Source of the DNA: Chionoecetes opilio
Lineage: Eukaryota > Arthropoda > Malacostraca > Decapoda > Majidae
Length of the DNA stretch: 64,000 nucleotides
Reading direction: 5' to 3'
Assembly: GCA_016584305.1 (NCBI GenBank)
Contig: JACEEZ010015195.1
Location: forward strand, 62,501-126,500
The notes under the pieces are model-generated. The model had not been told where the DNA came from. It made no database searches and saw only the letters and a list, made by a program, of their open reading frames with translations. Shown piece by piece: positions 12,525 through 24,371 of this stretch (within the stretch, counting starts at the first letter, position 1; every line of letters begins with the position of its first letter). A program made the position numbers and the translations under genes.

Positions 12525-13565
12525 CTTTTAAACCCTCATGGACTCCTCCCTTAGGTCACGAAAAGCTGTAATACTGATACAAATAACCTTAAAATGACTA
12601 TGAATCGAGATGTTTCCTTTAATATGCCCTTATTTCTATCACAAATACTTCTAATCTATAACTATTCCTCCCCTCTAGTGAGTACTTTATATCCTTTCTA
12701 ACCCCTCACAGACCCAGCTATCCGCTCAGGCCACTCCTTTACAAATAACCTTAAAATGACTATGAATCGAGATGTTTCCTTTAATATGCCCTTATTTCTA
12801 TCACAAATACTTCTAATCTATAACTATTCCTCCCCTCTAGTGAGTACTTTATATCCTTTCTAACCCCTCACAGACCCAGCTATCCGCTCAGGCCACTCCT
12901 TTACAAATAACCTTAAAATTACTATGAATTGAGATGTTTCCTTTAATATGCCCTTATTTCTTTCACAAATACTTCTAATCTATAACTATTCCTCCCCTCT
13001 ATTGAGTACTTTATATCCTTTCTAACCCCTCACAGACTCAGCTATCCGCTCAGGCCACGAAAAGCAATAATACTGATACAAAAAATAAAATTAAAAAAAA
13101 AAAAAAAGTGAAGCGAGAGATGTTTCCTTTAATATGCCCTTAATTCTATCACAAATACTTTTAATCTATAACTATTCCTCCCCTCTATTGAGTACTTTAT
13201 ATCCTTTCTAACCCCTCACAGACCCAACTATCCTCTCAGGCCACGAAAAGCAATAATACGGATACAAAAAATAAAAAAAAATAAAAAAAATAGTCAAGCG
13301 AGAGATGTTTCCTTTAGGTAGAATTCCCTTTTTTCCTTCCCAAATACTTACCCTATATAACTATTTTCATCCCTATATATCTTTTTAATCCTTTCATGAA
13401 CCCTGTTATCCTCTCAGGCCACAAAAAGCTATAACACTTGATACAAAGAGCCTGAATTTTTTTTATGAACAGAGAGATTTGTCCGATATTATGCCCTTAT
13501 TTATTTCACTAACTATTTTTCCCCTTTATTGAGTACATATATATCCTTTTTAACCCCCCATACAA
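12525..13565 (+). repeat. Tandem repeat, unit about 160-180 bp, about six copies
   Basis: Repeating blocks with GAGATGTTTCCTTTAATATG, ATAACTATTCCTCCCCTC and CCTTTCTAACCCCTCACAG. The central copies (12560-13050) are almost identical and the copies to the right are progressively diverged. Non-coding. Confidence 0.8.
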
Positions 13566-13604
13566 ATAGCAAAAATAAATAAGAATAGTGAACCGAGAGA
13601 TATG

Positions 13605-13975
13605 TTGCCTTTAGCCTTCTTCTCAAATTATTCCTTCCTTCCTTCCTTATTGTAACAGTAGTAAAAAAATTCCTTAAAAGCCTACCCACACACACAAGCA
13701 CCTTTACAAGCCCCTCACTCCCTTAGTCTTCTCTTCTACAGGTGAGCATAACATAACATAATGAGCCTAAAGCCTTCTTCTCAAATTATTCCTTCCTTCC
13801 TTCCTTATTGTAACAGTAGTAAAAACATCCCTTAAAAGCCTACCCACACACACAAACACCTTGACAAGCCCCTCACACACTTGTCTTCTCTTCTACAGGT
13901 GAGCATAACATAACAAGCCCCTCACACACTTGTCTTCTCTTCTACAGGTGAGCATAACATAACATAATGACCTTA
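13605..13975 (+). repeat. Duplicated segment with (CCTT)n
   Basis: Two copies of a block of about 150 bp (from about 13612 and 13770: GCCTTCTTCTCAAATTATTC, then (CCTT)n, then TGTAACAGTAGTAAAAA). A short third copy of its right end, CTTCTCTTCTACAGGTGAGC, is at about 13932. The TACAG/GTGAGC words look like splice signals but no coding context supports an exon. Confidence 0.7.
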
Positions 13976-14129
13976 ACACTGACTAACACACCTATCACCT
14001 TATACAATCACCCTCACCCTATTGGTCATTATTTAAATCCATCTATTCATCCCCTGTATGGAGTCTTGGCTACCTTGGGACAAATACTAGGCCATTTTTC
14101 CCCCTGGCACACTGCACAGTTCTTTCCCT

Positions 14130-14418
14130 CACACTTAACATGGTAACTGGGCGACCAAAATGTCTCCCGGTGATGAAAAACTGTCGCCCAGGATATTTTT
14201 AAGCTACTGGGCGACAAGATATTTATTCATAAAATCCTTCTGGGATGTAATGGTACTGCATAAGAAATAATGATTAGTATTTATATCTATTCCTTCTAGT
14301 ATTGCCTATATCATCTTGTAGAGCCATCTATAACCCGTGGATTGTTAGCGCTGTGACATTTTGTGGGTGTCACTGCAAGCAAGATTCATAAACACAGCAT
14401 GGATGTCGCCCAGTAAGA
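14130..14418. mobile_element. Element with TGGGCGAC inverted ends
   Basis: The left part GTAACTGGGCGACCAAAATG and the right part GTCGCCCAGTAAGATT bound about 285 bp. A related, rearranged copy is at about 22425-22520. Probably a short non-autonomous repeat. The class is not determined. Confidence 0.5.
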
Positions 14419-14468
14419 TTTCCTTCAAAAATTTTCTGCCTCACACACTGATCTCAACCTATATACTG

Positions 14469-15000
14469 TACAATACCTGAACAAATAATGAACACTTTTT
14501 TTGTGTGACTTGCCATAGTAAAACAGAATCCTGAACAATTAATACCTGAACAAATAATGAACACTTTTTTTGTGTGTGAACTGCCATAGTAAAACAGAAT
14601 CCTGAACAATTAATACCTGAACAAATAATGAACACTTTTTTTGTGTGACTTGCCATAGTAAAACAGAATCCTGAATAATTAATACCTGAACAAATAATGA
14701 ACACTTTTTTGTGTGACTTGCCATAGTAAAACAGAATCCTGAACAATTAATACCTGAACAAATAATGAACACTTTTTGTGTGTGTGTGACCTGCCATAGT
14801 AAAACAGAATCCTGAATAATTAATACCTGAACAAATAATGAACACTTTTTTTTGTGTGACTTGCCATAGTAAAACAGAATCCTGAACAATTAATACCTGA
14901 ACAAATAATGAACACTTTTTGTGTGTGTGTGACTTGCCATAGTAAAACAGAATCCTGAATAATTAATACCTGAACAAACAATAAGTACTTTTTTATGTGT
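14469..15000 (+). repeat. Minisatellite, unit 68-76 bp, about eight copies
   Basis: Units contain AATACCTGAACAAATAATG, then a T run with (GT)n, then GCCATAGTAAAACAGAATCC. Length variation comes from the T/GT tract. The minus-strand frames across it are repeat artefacts. Confidence 0.9.
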
Positions 15001-15285
15001 GTAAATTGTCCCAGTAACACAGATTTCTACCCTTGCACAATATTTACTAATCAAGTTGTTAATAAAATCAGTCATTAACGAATAATATACAATTTTTATT
15101 ATGTGAAAATATTTTGCATAACAAGATATGAACCAATAATTATGTATTTGTCTGTGAAAATATTCTCCCTTTACCAAAATACCCATTAATTGATCCCTTA
15201 ATGGTGCTATTTAAGCCATTACTTTATCACACATGGAAGCTTCAAACATAACTTTTGGCATGCTAACAACTTATATTAACTTATA

Positions 15286-15726
15286 CAGGTTGAAGTTCCC
15301 AAACTCGGCAACCTCGGGACCAGCGCCGAGCCGAGTAATGGAATTTTCCGACTTTTAGAACGTAGATATATTAAGGGGGAAAAAACATGAAAATCAGCCT
15401 TTTCTTTTCACTTCCGCCAGTAGGTGTTCCTGGACGTTTGGGAGCCATAATACCAATAACAGACCTGTAGAAGTACACAAAATAACAGTGTACACAACTC
15501 TACAGTCACAACACCACTGAACAATAACAACAAACAAATCGGCGGGAGAAACCAAGCGGCCTAGTGTGGTGGCACCCAGCGGCCTAGTGTGGTGGCACCC
15601 AGCGGCCGACCCGGCAACTACGCGCCGGGTTTTGGGTGTTCTGCCGTGTTTTGGAAAATCCGGAACCATAGCCGAGTTTTGGGTGTTGCCGAGTCTTGGG
15701 ATGCCGAGTTTGGGAACTTCAACCTG
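15286..15726. mobile_element. TA-flanked TIR element, pogo/Tigger-like ends
   Basis: A terminal inverted repeat of about 26 bp starts CAGGTTGAAGTTCCCAAACT at 15286 and is mirrored at the right end (15701-15726). TA dinucleotides flank both sides. About 441 bp with no transposase frame. The CAGGTTGA-type terminus resembles pogo/Tigger elements of the Tc1/mariner superfamily (family knowledge; the assignment is inference). Confidence 0.75.
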
Positions 15727-15779
15727 TATACAGATGTTGTCTCTGCATTGCACTGATCTCTCCTGGAATCCTATGGCCA

Positions 15780-16435
15780 CTTTATAATTGCTAATACGTA
15801 CACTGAACTTTAATATATAATAGTGAATTTCATAAATATATAAGGCATTGAATTCTAGTATTAAGAAATATCCAGTACGTATTAAGAATTTGTATTAATG
15901 TTTCTTGGAATTAGTCAGTAGGAATGATTTAATGTGCTAATAATGACTAACAAATATTATAACTCTCTTTATAATTGCTAATACACTTCATATAATAGAG
16001 AATTTATTTAACATTTAAGGCATCAAAGTATTAAGGAATTCTACTTGTTTCTTGGAATGGAATATCTTGGAATCTTACTTGGAATTAGTTACTTGGAATG
16101 ATACGGTCTGTTTATAATGGCTAATACACTTAATATAATAATAGAGATTTTCATAAACACATCAGGCATTAAAGTATTAAGATTTCTATTAATCATTTCT
16201 TGGAATTAGTCACTGGGAATGATTTGGTCTGCTATAATAACTCTTTATAATGGCTAATGCACTTAATATAACAGGGAATTTCATGAACATATATGGCATT
16301 AAAGTATTAAGGAATGCTACTTACGTTTCTTGGAATTACTGACTCGGAATCTTCCTTGGAATTAGTCACTAGGAATTATGGAATGGCATGGGTTTGTTTA
16401 TACTTTCTAATACACTTAATGTCATAGGGAATATT
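15780..16435 (+). repeat. Degenerate tandem repeat, unit about 130-170 bp
   Basis: Four diverged units with the words CTTTATAATTGCTAATACAC, GGCATTAAAGTATTAAG and CTTGGAATTAGTCACTGGGA. Non-coding. Confidence 0.7.
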
Positions 16436-16582
16436 TGTTTTACATATATGCAGTTTTTCAGGCACTAAGGTATAATAATGTTTCTAATTACATATTTATG
16501 TTTCCTGGAATGACTCTTATGTCTTTACGAGTGATAAGGCAACTTGTCTGTTCTGAGTTGTGGAGAAATAGCGGTAGTACTC

Positions 16583-17142
16583 CAGATGAACACAGAACTC
16601 ACTTGGGTGGACGAAACAATTTTTTTCTGGTGTGTTTTGATGTGTTTTGAATGCATCTACTTACCATTTCTGTCGCTATTTTATTTTTATTTTTATTTTT
16701 TAGGTAGATAAAGGATGGGTTTTTTTTTTTTTTTGTTAGGTATGGGTTAGGTTAGGTATGGGTTAGGTTAGGTATGGGTTAGGTATGGGTTAGGTTAGGT
16801 ATGGGTTAGGTATGGGTTAGGTTAGGTATGGGTTAGGTATGGGTTAGGTTAGGTATGGGTTAGGTTAGGTATGGGTTAGGTATGGGTTAGGTTAGGTATG
16901 GGTTAGGTATGGGTTAGGTTAGGTATGGGTTAGGTTAGGGTTAGGTTAGGTTAGGTATGGGTTAGGTTAGGTATGGGTTAGGTTAGGTATGGGTTAGGTT
17001 AGGTATGGGTTAGGTTAGGTATGGGTTAGGTTAGGTATGGGTATAGGTAAAGGTTAGGCTAGGTTTAGGTTCAATTTTTTTTCTCTCATTTTTGAAGAAG
17101 AAAAAAAAAAAAAAAAAAAAAATAATAATAATAATAATAAAA

Positions 17143-17181
<39 letters not shown>

Positions 17182-17318
17182 ATTAAAAAAATAAAAATTA
17201 AATAAAAAAAAAAAAAAAATTGCGACAGAAACGGTTAGGAGATTCCTTCAAAACACACAAAAACACACCAGAAAAAAATTGTTTCGTCCACCCGAGTGAG
17301 TTCGGTGTTCATCTGGAT
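16583..17318. mobile_element. Foldback element enclosing a telomere-like array
   Basis: The left arm (about 16583-16705, CCAGATGAACACAGAACTCA and onward through GGTGGACGAAACAATTTTTT) is inverted at the right arm (about 17195-17318). The arms are about 80% similar, including an inner TTTCTGTCGC/AT-rich part. Between them is the TTAGG-related array at 16736-17062 and A-rich simple sequence. No open frame. It may be a non-autonomous foldback transposon. Confidence 0.7.
16736..17062 (+). repeat. Interstitial telomere-like (TTAGG / TATGGG) array
   Basis: Alternating GGTTAGGTTAGG and GTATGGG words, about 330 bp. TTAGG is the canonical arthropod telomere unit; TATGGG is a derived spacer. The strand shown is the G-rich one. 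Confidence 0.85.
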
Positions 17319-17548
17319 ATTGACCAAAATAGCTTCTGTTAACCTATACAAAACCTCAGTACAATGGAGCTTAAGTGTCTGTATACCAGGAATATTTGCA
17401 TGAACACAATAGGGACACAAAACCAGATCTAAATGCACACCTTCACACTTCGCCTAACACTCACAACAGTCTATAACCATCATAACATCACACCTTCACT
17501 CATAGTAAATAATTTCTCACTAGGTGTCCTCAAATAACATGAAAAATC

Positions 17549-17550
<2 letters not shown>

Positions 17551-17600
<50 letters not shown>
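17551..17600. repeat. (CTAT)n microsatellite
   Basis: About twelve uninterrupted CTAT tetranucleotides. Confidence 0.95.
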
Positions 17601-17601
<1 letters not shown>

Positions 17602-17620
17602 ATCATAACATCCTACCTAC

Positions 17621-18449
17621 ACTAGTCACTTTTTTTTAGCGAGGCGAAAATTCCATTCTATCTTAAGGTCTCATGCTTAAAATGATGCCTGTGTTTACCT
17701 GATACTATGGTGAACTATGATGAAATACAGCTGCAATGTAGAAGAAGCATAGTATTCCCTTCTCCTGGCATATATCCATTCTATCTTAAGGTCTCATGCT
17801 TAAAATGATGCCTGTGTTTACCTGATACTATGGTTAACTATGATAAAATACAGCTGACATTAAGAAGAAGCGTAGTATTCCCTTCTCCTGGCATATATCC
17901 ATTCTATCTTAAGGTCTCATGCTTAAAATGATGCCTGTGTTTACCTGATACTATGGTGAACTATGATAAAATACAGCTGAAATGTAGAAGAAGCATAGTA
18001 TTCCCTTCTCCTGGCATATATCCATTCTATCTTAAGGTCTCATGCTTAAAATGATGCCTCTGTTTACCTGATACTATGGTTAACTATGATAAAATACAGC
18101 TGACATTAAGAAGAAGTGTAGTATTCCCTTCTCCTGGCATATATCCATTCTATCTTAAGGTCTCATGGTTAAAATGATGCCTCTGTTTACCTGATACTAT
18201 GGTTAACTATGATGAAATACAACTGGAATGTAGAAGAAGTGTAGTATTCCCTTCTGGCATATATCCATTCTATCTTAAGGTCTCATGCTTAAAATGATGC
18301 CTCTGTTTACCTGATACTATGGTGAACTATGATGAAATACAGCTGGAATGTAGAAGAAGCGTAGTATTCCCTTCTCCTGGCATCAAATATCAGGCAGTAA
18401 GCAGCAAGGGGTCAGGATTTTTCACCTCGTTAAAGAAATAGAGTATAGT
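17621..18449. mobile_element. TIR element with internal 120-bp repeats, family T1 (six units)
   Basis: The ends carry TTTTTTTTAGCGAGGCGAAAA on the left and CACCTCGTTAAAGAAATAG on the right, as inverted repeats. The body is six tandem units of about 120 bp (each with TCTATCTTAAGGTCTCATG and TAGTATTCCCTTCTCCTGGC). Related elements with two and three units are at 58900 and 61009. Non-autonomous. Confidence 0.8.
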
Positions 18450-18487
18450 TGTCCGCAAATATCACTAAATATCCTATCTATCTATCA

Positions 18488-19743
18488 ATCTCTGCCACCC
18501 ATTCCTACTACTCCATCTCTGCCACCCATTCCTACTACTTCATCTCTGCCACCCATTCCTACTACTTCATCTCTGGCACCCATTCCTACTACTTCATCTC
18601 TGCCACCCATTACTACTACTTCATCTCTGACACCCATTCCTACTACTTCATCTCTGCCACCCATTCCTACTACTCCATCTCTGCCACCCTTCCTACTATT
18701 CATCTCTGCCACCATTCTACTACTTCATCTCTGCCACCCATTCCTACTACTCCATCTCTGACACCCATTCCTACTACTCCATCTCTGCCACCCATTCCTA
18801 CTACTCCATCTCTGCCACCCATTCCTACTACTCCATCTCTGCCACCCATTCCTACTACTTCATCTCTGCCACCCATTCCTACTACTCCATCTCTGCCACC
18901 CATTCCTACTACTTCATCTCTGACACCCATTCCTACTACTCCATCTCTGCCACCCATTCCTACTACTCCATCTCTGCACCATTCCTATACTTCATCTCTG
19001 CCACCCATTCCTACTACTCCATCTCTGCCACCCATTCCTACTACTTCATTCTCTGAACCCATTCCTACTACTGCATCTCTGCCACCCATTCCTATTACTC
19101 CATCTCTGGCACCCATTCCTACTACTTCATCTCTGCCACCCATTCCTACTACTCCATCTCTGCCACCCATTCCTATTACTCCATCTCTGGCACCCATTCC
19201 TACTACTTCATCTCTGCCACCCATTCCTACTACTCCATCTCTGCCACCCATTCCTACTACTCCATCTCTGCCACCCATTCCTACTACTCCATCTCTGACA
19301 CCCATTCCTACTACTCCATCTCTGCCACCCATTCCTACTACTTCTCTCTGGCACCATCCTACTACTCCATCTCTGACACCATTCCTACTACTCCATCTCT
19401 GACACCCATTCCTACTACTCCATCTCTGACACCCATTCCTACTACTCCATCTCTGGCACCCATTCCTACTACTCCATCTCTGCCACCCATTCCTACTACT
19501 CCATCTCTGACACCCATTCCTACTACTTCATCTCTGACACCCATTCCTACTACTCCATCTCTGACACCCATTCCTACTACTCCATCTCTGCCACCCATTC
19601 CTACTACTCCATCTCTGACACCCATTCCTACTACTTCATCTCTGACACCCATTCCTACTACTCCATCTCTGCCACCCATTCCTACTACTCCATCTCTGCC
19701 ACCCATTCCTACTACTCCATCTCTGCCACCCATTCCTAACTCC
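18488..19743 (+). repeat. 27-bp minisatellite, about 46 copies
   Basis: Unit CCATCTCTGCCACCCATTCC plus TACTACT, with C/T and C/A variants. The open frame encoding a nine-residue repeat (TPSLPPIPT) and the opposite-strand GMGGRDGVV frame exist only because 27 is a multiple of three. Several indels break both. Confidence 0.95.
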
Positions 19744-19768
19744 TCAGAAGTGTCCATCTATTCCTGTC

Positions 19769-19817
19769 CTTACATAAGAACATAAGTAAATAAGGAAGCT
19801 ACAAGAGGCCGTTCCCG
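19769..19817 (-). mobile_element. LINE family L1, 3' tail fragment
   Basis: Starts with the inverted tail CATAAGAACATAAGTAAATA and continues to GCTACAAGAGGCCG, then stops. A very short truncated copy. Confidence 0.75.
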
Positions 19818-19917
19818 CTTAAATTCCCTTCTTGCTAACTACAACCCTCTCATTCTCCTCTCGGCTTTTTTTCTCCCTTATTCCAGCACTCTGTCTTCCT
19901 ATATAAGGGTCGTCCTC

Positions 19918-20177
19918 TACCGTAGATAACACTATAGTCGCCAGTCACTCGCCACTGCACTAATGTCGCCAGGCACAACATATGACGAATTTTAGCATCA
20001 CTACAGACTTTTATGTGTCACTGAAGACGCATGCACAGTAGTTTATATTATGTACATCACACTACATGTCTTCAGTGGCACATAAGTCTGGAGGGATGCT
20101 AAAATTCGTAATCTATTGTGCCTGGTGACATTAGTGCAGTGGCGAGTGACTGGCGACTATAGTGTTATCTACAGTAG
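19918..20177. mobile_element. Palindromic foldback element, family F1 (copy 2)
   Basis: Same palindrome as at 10309 with small differences (CAACATATGACGAATTTTAG). The arms meet near ATATTATGTACATCAC. The ends are TACCGTAGATAACACTATAG and its inverse. Non-coding. Confidence 0.9.
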
Positions 20178-20340
20178 TACCCATCGCATCTACTACACTC
20201 ATACATACTCCCTTACTCATCTCACTCTCTGCCATTCTTTCTATATGACTAAATCACTTCAGAGTATTATTGCATTTCCCTTCCTCAACCTCTCCACATA
20301 TCATTCCTTCCCCCATACCTAACATACCATACATACACAC

Positions 20341-20703
20341 ATAAGAAAGTAAGGAAGCTACAAGAGGCCGCGAGACCTACACGAGGTAGTTCCTGTTACT
20401 TAACACTACCTATATCCACCACTCTTCCCCATCCATGAATTTATCCAGACTCCTTTTAAAGACCCCAATAGACTCCGCACTGACCACCTGACGACTGAGT
20501 CCATGCCAATCATTCACCACCCTATTTGTGAACCAGTTTCTCCCTATTTCCTTTTTAAATCTACATTTTTCCAGCTTGAATCCGTGACTTCTTGTTCTAC
20601 CCTGCTTACTAACCTTAAGAACTTTTCCTACATCGCCTATATTGTATCCCTTTATCCACTTCAACACTTCTATCAGATCACCCCTTACTCTGCGCCTCTC
20701 GAG
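20341..20703 (-). mobile_element. LINE family L1, 3' end with C-terminal ORF remnant
   Basis: 5'-truncated non-LTR retrotransposon, minus strand. It keeps an 85-codon open frame (20410-20667) corresponding to the C-terminus of the ORF2 polyprotein, with WFTNRVVNDWHGLS and an FKRSLDKFMDG end. The family tail follows and ends at CTTATGTG. The protein differs at only about six positions from the copy at 49908-50171. This C-terminal sequence is typical of animal LINE reverse-transcriptase polyproteins downstream of the RT domain. Confidence 0.85.
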
Positions 20704-21033
20704 TGAGTGTCAATTTAATAGTTTCAATCTCTTCAATACCAGTTATATAAAACTATGAACTACAATATGCTATCTGGTTTCAATAAGTTAACACTATAAA
20801 TAAGCTATAAATATAAGGTGATGGAAGTCATGCCTTGATAAATATATGTCTCAGCTGCTACATAAGGTAAATACACACATTTGAGATCATCTTGTGACCC
20901 AATATAGAGGTGTTAAGAAACTGTGGTCTACAATATTCGATCTGGCTTCAATAAATTAACAATATAAATAAGCTATAAATATTAAATATATAATGTGATA
21001 GGAAGTTGTTTTTCATACCTAGATTTAAGGTAT

Positions 21034-21517
21034 TTAAGGTAAGGTAAGGTAAGGTAAGGTAAGGTTAGGTAAGGTAAGGTAAGGTAAGGTAAGGTAAGGT
21101 AAGGTTAGGTAAGGTAAGGTAAGGTAAGGTAAGGTAAGGTAAGGTAAGGTAAGGTAAGGTAAGGTAAGGTAAGGTAAGGTAAGGTAAGGTTAGGTAAGGT
21201 AAGGTAAGGTTAGGTTAGGTTAGGTTAGGTTAGGTTAGGTTAGGTTAGGTTAGGTTAGGTTAGGTAAGGTAAGGTAAGGTAAGGTAAGGTTAGGTAAGGT
21301 AAGGTAAGGTAAGGTAAGGTAAGGTAAGGTAAGGTAAGGTTAGGTTAGGTTAGGTAAGGTTAGGTTAGGTTAGGTTAGGTTAGGTAAGGTAAGGTAAGGT
21401 AAGGTAAGGTTAGGTAAGGTAAGGTAAGGTTAGGTTAGGTTAGGTTAAGGTTAGGTTAGGTTAGGTAAGGTAAGGTAAGGTAAGGTTAGGTAAGGTAAGG
21501 TAAGGTAAGGTAAGGTA
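21034..21517 (+). repeat. Interstitial (TAAGG/TTAGG)n array
   Basis: About 97 pentamers. Most are TAAGG, with blocks of pure TTAGG; eleven consecutive TTAGG-phase units lie at 21211-21265. It is a mixture of the arthropod telomere unit and a one-base variant, found inside the contig. Confidence 0.9.
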
Positions 21518-21719
21518 ATGCCTTGATAAATACATGCTTCAGCTGCACTAGTATAAGGTCAATACACAAACTTAAGATCAACTTGTGACCTAATATAGAG
21601 TAATGTACAAGACTATAGAAGTAATGCCTTGATAAACACATCTTTTACCTCCATAACTCTAGATCAATAAATAATATAAATAAATAAATAAATAAATAAA
21701 TAACTCTACATAACTTTAC

Positions 21720-21780
21720 ATAAGAAAATAAGGAAGCTACAAGAGGCCGCGAGACCTACACGTGGTAGTTCCTGTTACTT
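21720..21780 (-). mobile_element. LINE family L1, 3' tail fragment
   Basis: Inverted tail ACATAAGAAAATAAGGAAGC to GGTAGTTCCTGTTACTTG, about 60 bp. Confidence 0.8.
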
Positions 21781-21904
21781 GTACATTAATAACAGCTACC
21801 AAGAGTACAAATACAACGGAATCTGAAGAAATCTACAGAATCAAAATCTTCATCAATCTGAGACTTCATTACCTTGTGTCCTAATAGCGAGAGGTTACTG
21901 CAGT

Positions 21905-22300
21905 GCATTTTTTAAGCCAATCTTACTGGGCGCCATTCTTTGGATAGCCAGAAAGGTGAAGGCCTACCTGTTAAAATATAGTTTTTTATAGCCAAGGAAA
22001 GATCTGGGCGTGAAGGGGTGACTACCAAAGCTCTGTCTTTCTGGGACTCTCGATACACTGGCTGCCCTGAGGTAAACAAACATTCATCTAGTCACAATAG
22101 GGAGGCATAACATACGTATCAAGAGCTAGGAAGTTGTTAAGAGTGATGATTATAGAAGAATTAGTACTCTGTCTTGTGTATGATGAACAGTGAAGGTGCC
22201 ATGAAAGGCAGTGTATTTTATAAGCCAATCTTACTGGGCGCCATTCTTTGGATAGCCAGAAAGGTCAAGGCCTACCTGTTAAAATATAGTTTTTTGGATG
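21905..22300. repeat. Duplicated 85-bp block plus partial MITE M1
   Basis: The block AAGCCAATCTTACTGGGCGC through GTTAAAATATAG occurs at about 21913-21981 and again at about 22219-22288. After the first copy, 21982-22019 is the right end of MITE M1 only (TTTATAGCCAAGGAAAGATC to GAAGGGGT). The rest has nothing recognisable. Confidence 0.65.
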
Positions 22301-22424
22301 CATCAACTTCACCCTTTTGTATGTTGTGTATAAATAAAGATCCTATGCAGTAATAAGAGTGCACTTCTGGATCTAACACACACAGATAAGATGAACCATT
22401 GTATCCAGGAAGGTGTTTATGAAC

Positions 22425-22520
22425 AAATATCTTGTCGCCCAGTAGCGCTTAAAATTGTTCTTACTGGGCGACAGTTTTCCATCACTGGGAGACATTTTGG
22501 TCGCCCAGTTAGCATGTTAA
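22425..22520. mobile_element. Copy of the TGGGCGAC element
   Basis: CTTGTCGCCCAGTAGCGCTT, then TTACTGGGCGACAGTTTTCC, then GGTCGCCCAGTTAGCATGTT. These are inverted TGGGCGAC modules related to 14130-14418, in the opposite orientation. Confidence 0.5.
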
Positions 22521-22599
22521 AAAATGCACTGTGTTACTGTGTCTATGTGACTACTGTAACAAACCCCATACATGATATTATGAGTGAAACATTCTAAAT

Positions 22600-23056
22600 A
22601 TATTATAAAGTGCTTCACCCTTGTTTACTGCACCTCAGAATAGCACACACCAGGGTTAAGCTTGAGTTTCCTTGTATAAATCATATAACACTAGTAGGCT
22701 ACAGATAACAAGAAACTATGACAAACATAAGGTAGCTACTACATACACGTCACATATATCATAATGTGCTTCACCCTTGTTTACTGCACCTCAGAATAGC
22801 ACACACCAGGGTTAAGCTTGAGTTTCCTAGTATAAATCATATAACACTAGTACAGATAACAAGAAACTATGACAAACATAAGGTAGCTACTACATACACG
22901 TCACATATATCATAATGTGCTTCACCCTTGTTTACTGCACCTCAGAATAGCACACACCAGGGTTAAGCTTGAGTTTCCTTGTATAAATCATATAACACTT
23001 GTACAGATAACAAGAAACTATGACAAACATAAGGTAGCTACTACATACACGTCACA
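22600..23056 (+). repeat. Tandem triplication, unit about 150 bp
   Basis: Three copies of GTGCTTCACCCTTGTTTACT through CATACACGTCACATATATC starting near 22609, 22767 and 22917. The copies are almost identical. Non-coding. Confidence 0.85.
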
Positions 23057-23157
23057 CATTCATGTTTACATCTAGCTGTCTATCCCCATGAGATCAATAT
23101 ATATGGAAGGTTCCCTGTGATAAATGTATATATTGTGGTATGATATAAGGCTTAGTT

Positions 23158-23369
23158 TTAACCCCTTGAGACCCAGAACGTAATTTCCATTGTAATTTGA
23201 CTACCACAAGACGATTTTAGTGATTATAAGCAATATTTTAATAGATATGACCTGTTTAGTATCCTTGTCCACTAACTAATGTGGTATATTCAGTGACTTT
23301 TCGTATTTTTTATGGCTAACAGAGGATTTTTTATATAGCCAAGGAAAGATCTGGGTGTGAAGGGGTCAA
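23158..23369 (+). mobile_element. TTAA-flanked MITE, family M1 (copy 4)
   Basis: TTAACCCCTTGAGACCCAGA on the left; GATCTGGGTGTGAAGGGG then TCAA on the right. About 212 bp, non-coding. Confidence 0.9.
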
Positions 23370-23744
23370 GATGAAGGTCAAGGTCAAGAAGTCTTTGGGT
23401 CAGAGGACATCTTTAGCTGATTTTGAACACTTACTGCCTTAACTTATCAACTGATCTACCTGTTTAGTCATCTGTCGGATTACTAACTGCTTATATAACA
23501 AAAACAAAAATCAAAAATAACGATAACTAATAGTCATTCCCCCATTTTACGTAGACATAACTTCTCGCTAGGGTTCGTTAGTAACTGAAAATATTCTCTT
23601 ACTGGCTTTTTGTTACCTCTGATTTTGGTCTCGCTTATTTTTCCCTTGGCCAGTCCTTTGTGATGTAAACAAAGAAAAATAATAAGGAATTTTTTTTTTT
23701 TTTTTTTTAAATGTAGTAGGTAAGTGAATCCAGCATTACTCTTT

Positions 23745-23875
23745 TTGTCAACACTGAATCCTGTACTCGTCATTGTCAACACTGAATCCTGTACTCGTCA
23801 TTGTCAACACTGAATCCTGTACTCGTCATTGTACTCTCTTGTCAACACTGAATCCTGTAGCTACTCGTCATTATC
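23745..23875 (+). repeat. 28-bp minisatellite, four copies
   Basis: Four units of TGTCAACACTGAATCCTGTA plus CTCGTCAT. The surrounding 23370-24100 has no recognisable gene. Bases 23597-23680 reappear inverted near 61930-61990 (CAGTCCTTTGTGATGTAAAC). Confidence 0.8.
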
Positions 23876-24112
23876 ATAAAAATAACAAAAATTGCTGTCA
23901 ACAACCTGTGTCGTCATTACGCCATAAAAACAACATCCTACAAACCTGCCCAGCATTGTATATAACTCGTGTATATAACTATAACATTGTATATAACTAC
24001 TAATAACTGTAGTCCCTCCACCTCCTTAGCAGCTCTTATCATAAATAGTCCCATGGCACATTAAGCTACATGAAGCCAGTACATATCCAGGTGCAGGTAG
24101 GTAGAGTGAAGT

Positions 24113-24122
24113 AGTGGTAGTG

Positions 24123-24195
<73 letters not shown>

Positions 24196-24352
24196 TGGTA
24201 GTGGTAGTAGTGATAGTAGTGGTAGTGGTGGTAGTGGTGGTGGTGGTAGTAGTAGTAGTAGTGGTAGTAGTAGTGATAGTAGTAGTAGTAGTAGTAGTGA
24301 TAGTAGTGGTAGTAGTAGTAGTGGTAGTGGTGGTAGTAGTAGTAGTAGCCAC
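24113..24352. repeat. (GTA/GTG)n trinucleotide repeat
   Basis: Interrupted GTA microsatellite of about 240 bp. The homopolymer-like frames across it (poly-V, poly-T, poly-L) are artefacts. Confidence 0.95.
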
Positions 24353-24371
24353 ATCTAACCGATCTACATCT

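Noticed and set aside
15394..15780. 128-codon minus-strand frame
   Set aside because: It lies almost wholly within the TIR element 15286-15726 and shows no transposase features.
18449..19757. TPSLPPIPT-repeat and GMGGRDGVV-repeat proteins
   Set aside because: 27-bp minisatellite translated in two strands; frameshifts inside; no gene structure.
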